From JAXGPF01 sp964463985 (lineage in GTDB: Bacteria > Verrucomicrobiota > Kiritimatiellia > JAAZAB01): a stretch of 64,000 bases of DNA. The position numbers were made by a program, and so were the translations under genes. The notes under the pieces are model-generated. The model was not told the DNA's origin. It saw only the letters and a list, made by a program, of their open reading frames with translations, and did no database searches. Shown here one piece after another: positions 59,717-64,000 of this stretch. Where the stretch lies: assembly GCA_964463985.1 (NCBI GenBank), contig CAYXEK010000004.1:1-64000 (forward strand), in the 5' to 3' direction. Numbering within the stretch: the first letter of the stretch is position 1; each line of letters begins with the position of its first letter.

Positions 59717-60553
59717 ATGAAACTATCCGTCATGTCCTACACCCTCGGCCGCACCGGCTGGTTTAAAGACAACAAACCCGAAGACCTGAAAAGAATCTGC
59801 AGCCTGGCGGCCGAGATTGGCACGGACGGCATTGACTGGGTGACTACCCACGGCATGGACCCCAAGGAAATCCGGCAAGCCATGAATGACCATGGCTTGA
59901 AGACCGTCTGCTATACCTTCGGCGCCGCCGGCTTGAACCGCGATGCGTTCGCCGAACGCTGCGCCGGCGTGGATACCGCGCGCGTCACGATAGAAACCGC
60001 CGTCACGCTGGGCGCCGACAAGGTCATGCTGGTTACACCCGGCAACCCCAAAATCCCCCGCGACATCAGCCGCCGCAATTACATCCGCGGTCTGCAGGAA
60101 TGCGCCGGCTTCGCCCGCCAGGCCGGCGTGACCATGACCATTGAGAATTTCCCGGGCAGCGACAGTCCCTTCGTCATCTCCAGCGATATCCTCGAAGCCG
60201 TCCGGGAAGTGCCAGGCTTGAAACTTACCTACGACAACGGCAACACCGCGCTGGGCGGGGAAGACCCGGCCGTATCGTTTACCCGCTGCGCCGCCCATGC
60301 CGCGCATGCGCATTTCAAGGATTGGGACCGGATGCCCCCGGAACAGGGCCGCGAAGCACTGGACGGCCGCCGCTACATGCCGGCGCTGATCGGGGAAGGC
60401 ATGATTGATCACCAGAGTTGCCTGGCCGCCATGCAAGCCGCCGGCTACCAGGGCTACATCAACATCGAGTATGAAAACAACAAGTACCCGGCCGATGAAG
60501 CCACCCGCCGCGCCGCGAAATACCTGCAGAACCTCATGCGGCCAACGGGCTGA
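59717..60553 (+). CDS. Xylose isomerase-like TIM-barrel protein 3
   Basis: AAGGAAACC precedes the ATG; 278 residues. The ligands appear in VTMTIENFPGSDSP (Glu), LKLTYDNGNTALGG (Asp), AHAHFKDWDRMPPEQ (His/Asp) and GYINIEYENNKYPA (Glu). It resembles myo-inosose or hydroxypyruvate-type isomerases. It lies between two genes of the same cluster. Substrate unknown. Confidence 0.82.
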   Translation: MKLSVMSYTLGRTGWFKDNKPEDLKRICSLAAEIGTDGIDWVTTHGMDPKEIRQAMNDHGLKTVCYTFGAAGLNRDAFAERCAGVDTARVTIETAVTLGADKVMLVTPGNPKIPRDISRRNYIRGLQECAGFARQAGVTMTIENFPGSDSPFVISSDILEAVREVPGLKLTYDNGNTALGGEDPAVSFTRCAAHAAHAHFKDWDRMPPEQGREALDGRRYMPALIGEGMIDHQSCLAAMQAAGYQGYINIEYENNKYPADEATRRAAKYLQNLMRPTG

Positions 60554-60664
60554 CCAGGCGGACGGCCGCACCGCCGGCGGGGAATGCAAAGCTGGCAATG
60601 ACCGGCGGAGTATGCTAATTTCCGGATTGCAGACGAGTTGGTTGCAAATATTACAGGAGCCACC

Positions 60665-62140
60665 ATGAGCGCGCAAATTCCTTCCATCCTGAAAATCGGT
60701 TGGGCGGCGGCCGACATCACTCCCAGCCGGCCCGTGAACCTTCAGGGCCAGTTTCACATGCGGATTTCTCAAGGCGTCAAGGATCCCCTCACGGCCACCG
60801 CGCTGGCATTGGAAGGCGGCGGCGGCGCCGTGGTTTTCCTTTCGGTGGATGGAGGATTTTTCCCGGCCCCCGTGGTTGACGGCATCCGCGCCGCCGTCAA
60901 AGGGCAGATTCCAACGCTTGACCCCATGTCCATCATCATCAATGCCACCCATACGCATACGGCGCCGATGCTGGAGGACGGCATGTATCCGCCCGTGCCG
61001 GCCGGCGTCATGACCGGCAAGGCTTACGCCAATTTCCTGGTCGAGCGCGTGGCGCAAGCGATCGTCAAAGCCTGGCGCGACCGCGCGCCGGGCAAGGCAG
61101 CCTGGGCGCTCGGGCATGCGGTTGTCGGACGGAATCGCCGGGCGGTTTATTTCGACGACCTGTCCCAGCGTCCCGGATACAAAGATCACCCCGGCCATTG
61201 CACCACCCGCAACGCCGCCATGTATGGCCGGACGGACGATCCGATGTTCAGCCATATCGAGGGCTACGAAGATCATTCCGTGGACTTGCTTTACGCCTGG
61301 GATGAACGGGACCAACTCACCGGCATTGTCGTCAACCTCGCCTGCCCGTCCCAGGAAACCGAAGGACTATCCGTCATTTCCGCCGATTTCTGGCATGACG
61401 TCCGCGTCGCCCTCCGCCGGCAGCTGGGGGAAAAATTATTCTTCCTCCCGCAAAGCTCCGCCGCCGGCGACCAGTCGCCGCATCCATTGTGGTACAAAAC
61501 CGCGGAAAAGCGCATGCTGGAACTGCGCGGCATTGACAGCCGCGCCGAAATCGCCCGGCGCATCAGTCAAACCGTGGCGGAAGTCCTGCCGCTGGCCCGC
61601 CAGGACCGGCATGGCAGCGTGATCCTGCAACATTCCAGCCGGCTGGCGCAACTGCCGCGGCGGATGATTACCGATGCCGAAGCCGCCATGTTGCGCGCCG
61701 GCATCGCCGAACTGGAAAAACGGCCGGCCTCCGCCGATCCGGATCCCGACAAGCGGCTGCGGGCCGATTCGGTGCGGGTCACCGAGATGGCCCGTTGCAA
61801 ACTGGCGCTGCGCCGATACGAAACGCAGAAAAAAAACCCTGCTTTCTCCGCCCGGATTAATACCGTCCGACTGGGCGATATCGCCTTTGCCTGCATACCC
61901 TTCGAATTGTTCCTGGATTATGGCATCAGGATCAAGGCGCGCAGCCCGGCCATCCAGACCTTCATCGTGCAGTTGGCCGATGCCTGCCCGGGATGGGACG
62001 GCAATTACCTGCCGACCGCCCGCGCCGAACAGGGACAAAGCTACAGCGCCAACTGCTACTGTAACAGCGTGGGATCCCAGGGCGGCCAGGCGTTGGTGGA
62101 AACGATCCTGCAGGACTTGCACCAGGCCTGGGCCAAGTAA
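60665..62140 (+). CDS. Neutral ceramidase-like protein, paralogue 3
   Basis: AGGAGCC precedes the ATG at 60665; 491 residues. IGWAAADITPSRPVNLQG opens the family domain; NATHTHTAPMLEDG carries the metal His; VVNLACPSQETEGLSV lacks the second His (Pro instead), as in paralogue 2. FLPQSSAAGDQSPHPL follows. It differs from paralogue 2 mainly in an insertion around residues 170-190. No signal peptide. Probably a duplicate with a changed substrate. Confidence 0.8.
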   Translation: MSAQIPSILKIGWAAADITPSRPVNLQGQFHMRISQGVKDPLTATALALEGGGGAVVFLSVDGGFFPAPVVDGIRAAVKGQIPTLDPMSIIINATHTHTAPMLEDGMYPPVPAGVMTGKAYANFLVERVAQAIVKAWRDRAPGKAAWALGHAVVGRNRRAVYFDDLSQRPGYKDHPGHCTTRNAAMYGRTDDPMFSHIEGYEDHSVDLLYAWDERDQLTGIVVNLACPSQETEGLSVISADFWHDVRVALRRQLGEKLFFLPQSSAAGDQSPHPLWYKTAEKRMLELRGIDSRAEIARRISQTVAEVLPLARQDRHGSVILQHSSRLAQLPRRMITDAEAAMLRAGIAELEKRPASADPDPDKRLRADSVRVTEMARCKLALRRYETQKKNPAFSARINTVRLGDIAFACIPFELFLDYGIRIKARSPAIQTFIVQLADACPGWDGNYLPTARAEQGQSYSANCYCNSVGSQGGQALVETILQDLHQAWAK

Positions 62141-62162
62141 AATGTGCTTGACTCACGCCACA

Positions 62163-62186
62163 GCATGCTTAAATATTCAAGCATGC
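62163..62186. promoter_or_regulatory. Hairpin GCATGCTT-N8-AAGCATGC at the permease start
   Basis: A perfect eight-base inverted repeat ends on the probable start codon (ATG at 62183). In RNA it would fold over the initiation site, or as DNA it could bind a regulator. Confidence 0.5.
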
Positions 62187-63604
62187 AAATGCAAAATTTT
62201 TGCGAGCATTATTTCCGCCTGTCCGAGAACCGCACCTCCATCCGCACGGAACTGACGGCGGGGCTCACCACTTTCCTGACGATGGCGTACATTATTTTCG
62301 TCCAGCCATCGGTGTTGTCGGGCGCCATGTCCGGGCAAAGCACGGGGATGGATTTCGGCGCCCTGACCACCGCCACCTGCATGACGGCCGCGCTGGCCAC
62401 GGCCATCATGGGCCTTTATGCCCGTTACCCCATCGCCCTGGCGCCGGGCATGGGCGAAAATTTCTTTTTCGTATTCACCGCGATTCCCGCGGCGGCCGCC
62501 GCCGGCAGCGCCATCCCCTGGCAGACGGCGCTGGGAGCGGTGTTCATTTCCGGAATTGTTTTCATGGCAATTTCCCTGGCCGGCGCCCGGGAATTGCTGT
62601 TGAATGCCGTGAGTCCCAGCCTGAAAAACGGCATTGCGGTGGGCATCGGATTTTTTATCGCCTTCATTGGACTGCGAAATGCCGGCTTGATTATCCCGGA
62701 TGCCGGCACGATGGTCAAACTCAACCCGAATTTTGCCTCCCTGGATTTGCTGGTGTTTTTTGCCGGTTTCATCACCACCAGCGTCCTTTTCGCGCGCGGG
62801 GTTAAAGGCGCCATCCTCTGGGGCATCGCCGCCGCCGCCGCGCTGGCGCTGGGATTGCACTGCCTGGCGCCGCACCTGCCCGAAAGCCTGGTCCAGATGC
62901 CGGCCTTCCGGGACTCGCTGCTGCTGCAGCGTTTTCAACCCGCGCGCCGGCTGTTTTCGATTCCGCCGTCCATCGCGCCGATTTTCCTGAAACTTGACCT
63001 GCGCGGCGCCCTTTCATCCGCCATGCTGCCAATGATCGTCATTTTCCTGTTCATGGATGTTTTCGACACCATGGGCACACTCATCGGCGTCAGCGGGCGG
63101 GCGGGCTTGATCCGGGACAACCGGCTCCCGCGCGCCGACCGGGCCTTCATGGCGGATGCGATCGGCACCGTAGCCGGCGCCACTTGCGGCATGAGCACGG
63201 TCACCAGTTTTGTGGAAAGCGCCGCGGGCGTGGAGCATGGCGGACGCACCGGCTTGACCAGCCTGGCGGCGGCCGGCTTGTTCCTGCTGGCGCCGTTTTT
63301 TGCGCCGGTTATCGCCATGATCGGCAGTTTCCCTCCAATCACCGCGCCGGCGCTGGTGATCGTAGGCTTCATGATGATGCAGAATATCCGTCAGATCGCC
63401 TGGGAAGATTACAGCGAATCCGTGCCCGCCGGCCTGATCATGATCGGGGTTCCGCTCTGCTATTCCATCGCCGACGGTCTGGCGCTGGGATTTATCGCCT
63501 ACCCCGCCATCAAGCTGCTGAGCGGACGGCGGCGGGAATCTTCCTGGGTGCTCTACGCCGTCGGCCTGGTTTTGCTGGTTTACTTCATCACGATCCGCCG
63601 TTGA
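62183..63604 (+). CDS. AzgA-type purine permease (NCS2)
   Basis: The 473-residue product (start uncertain: ATG at 62183 or 62165) has 12-14 hydrophobic segments. FLTMAYIIFVQPSVLS, LAPGMGENFFFVF, DVFDTMGTLIGVSGRAG and VTSFVESAAGVEHGGRTG are the signatures of AzgA/PbuG adenine-guanine-hypoxanthine permeases. The family uses proton symport. It closes the second catabolic cluster. It differs from the NCS2 at 33651, which belongs to the uracil/xanthine branch. Confidence 0.88.
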   Translation: MQMQNFCEHYFRLSENRTSIRTELTAGLTTFLTMAYIIFVQPSVLSGAMSGQSTGMDFGALTTATCMTAALATAIMGLYARYPIALAPGMGENFFFVFTAIPAAAAAGSAIPWQTALGAVFISGIVFMAISLAGARELLLNAVSPSLKNGIAVGIGFFIAFIGLRNAGLIIPDAGTMVKLNPNFASLDLLVFFAGFITTSVLFARGVKGAILWGIAAAAALALGLHCLAPHLPESLVQMPAFRDSLLLQRFQPARRLFSIPPSIAPIFLKLDLRGALSSAMLPMIVIFLFMDVFDTMGTLIGVSGRAGLIRDNRLPRADRAFMADAIGTVAGATCGMSTVTSFVESAAGVEHGGRTGLTSLAAAGLFLLAPFFAPVIAMIGSFPPITAPALVIVGFMMMQNIRQIAWEDYSESVPAGLIMIGVPLCYSIADGLALGFIAYPAIKLLSGRRRESSWVLYAVGLVLLVYFITIRR

Positions 63605-63669
63605 CCGGCGCCGGCCGGCCTTCCGGATACGCATCACGGGGATCGCCTGCGGAATATCTCGAAAATCGC

Positions 63670-64000
63670 TCAGGGCCGTTTCTGCTTCAGCCCGGCCGGC
63701 GGCGCGGCCGGCAGCAGCGGCGGCGGCGGTTCCACCAATTCCACCCGCCCGCCTTCGCCGCGCTGCAAACGCACTTCGCCATGCGGAACGGCGGCGGCCG
63801 TTTCCCGGAACAAAGGCACGCCGTAAGGGGTGAAACTGGCGTGGACTAAAACCATGTTTTTCGATTGAAACAGCACGTGAATGTTCGTGGCCTCGTCCAG
63901 CACCAGCTCCGGCGTCCGGGTGCGAACCAGCGCCCCCAGGTCGAAGACGCCGTAAACCGTTTTGGTTTTTTCGTCCTCGATGCGCAGGTACAAATTCTCC
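63670..64000 (-). CDS. C-terminal part of an unknown protein, 5' end outside window
   Basis: The frame is open from the right edge to the stop at 63670, giving about 110 residues. It holds beta-strand-rich segments (YLRIEDEKTKTVYGVFDLG, NIHVLFQSKNMVLVHASF, EVRLQRGEGGRVELVEP) and ends in a Pro-rich tail. A TTG at 63993 could be read as a start, but the frame continues beyond the window and the visible part looks like the end of a larger protein. No family recognised. Confidence 0.55.
   Translation of the reverse strand, partial: ENLYLRIEDEKTKTVYGVFDLGALVRTRTPELVLDEATNIHVLFQSKNMVLVHASFTPYGVPLFRETAAAVPHGEVRLQRGEGGRVELVEPPPPLLPAAPPAGLKQKRP

Overview
The window is Gram-negative bacterial DNA with high GC: LpxC-like and FabZ-like lipid genes, lipoproteins and ATGA-coupled operons are present. 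The combination of many uncharacterised glycan and polyol catabolism genes (ceramidase-like, xylose-isomerase-like TIM barrels, rhamnosidase-like), HEAT/TPR proteins and dispersed palindromic repeats suggests an uncultured member of the PVC group (Lentisphaerota, Kiritimatiellota or Verrucomicrobiota). That placement is an inference from gene style, not from a marker gene. A run of 100 Ns at 17320-17419 shows it is a scaffolded draft assembly.

Region 1 (1-14446) looks like a genomic island next to tRNA-Arg(UCG). A tyrosine recombinase sits just inside the tRNA 3' end, followed by an excisionase-like HTH protein, a small Cys-rich protein and two unknown genes. Further in, all on the minus strand, lies a probable anti-phage cassette: a SNF2 helicase with a C-terminal DUF3883 domain, an Hsp70-TPR fusion, a GrpE-like partner, a possible micro-gene and a DUF1156 DNA methyltransferase that runs off the left edge. 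The helicase and methylase pairing recalls class 1 DISARM (drmD, drmMI); the chaperone pair inserted between them is the most interesting thing in the window.

Region 2 (14.4-20.5 kb) holds a stand-alone release-factor-like protein, a GHKL ATPase, a gapped GH3 glycosidase and a low-GC PD-(D/E)XK nuclease cassette bracketed by an inverted GTTATGCC/GGCATAAC pair.

Region 3 (20.9-35.9 kb) is a catabolic cluster on the plus strand: IclR regulator, SIS protein, beta-propeller, rhamnosidase-like six-hairpin enzyme, two paralogous GH42-like proteins around a QueG-like iron-sulfur protein, a Cache lipoprotein, an NCS2 permease and an amidohydrolase.

Region 4 (35.9-53.4 kb) is mostly housekeeping: tRNA-Leu(CAA), RNase D, LpxC-like, phosphoglycerate mutase, DHH phosphoesterase, LolA-like protein, a tandem FabZ fusion, a HEAT lipoprotein, speA/speB polyamine synthesis, a DMT transporter, a TPR protein, a cell-wall amidase and an AraC regulator.

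Region 5 (53.6-63.6 kb) is a second catabolic cluster: three TIM-barrel isomerases/epimerases, a DegT aminotransferase, three ceramidase-like paralogues and an AzgA-type purine permease. MITE-like palindromes and short tandem repeats occupy several intergenic regions.
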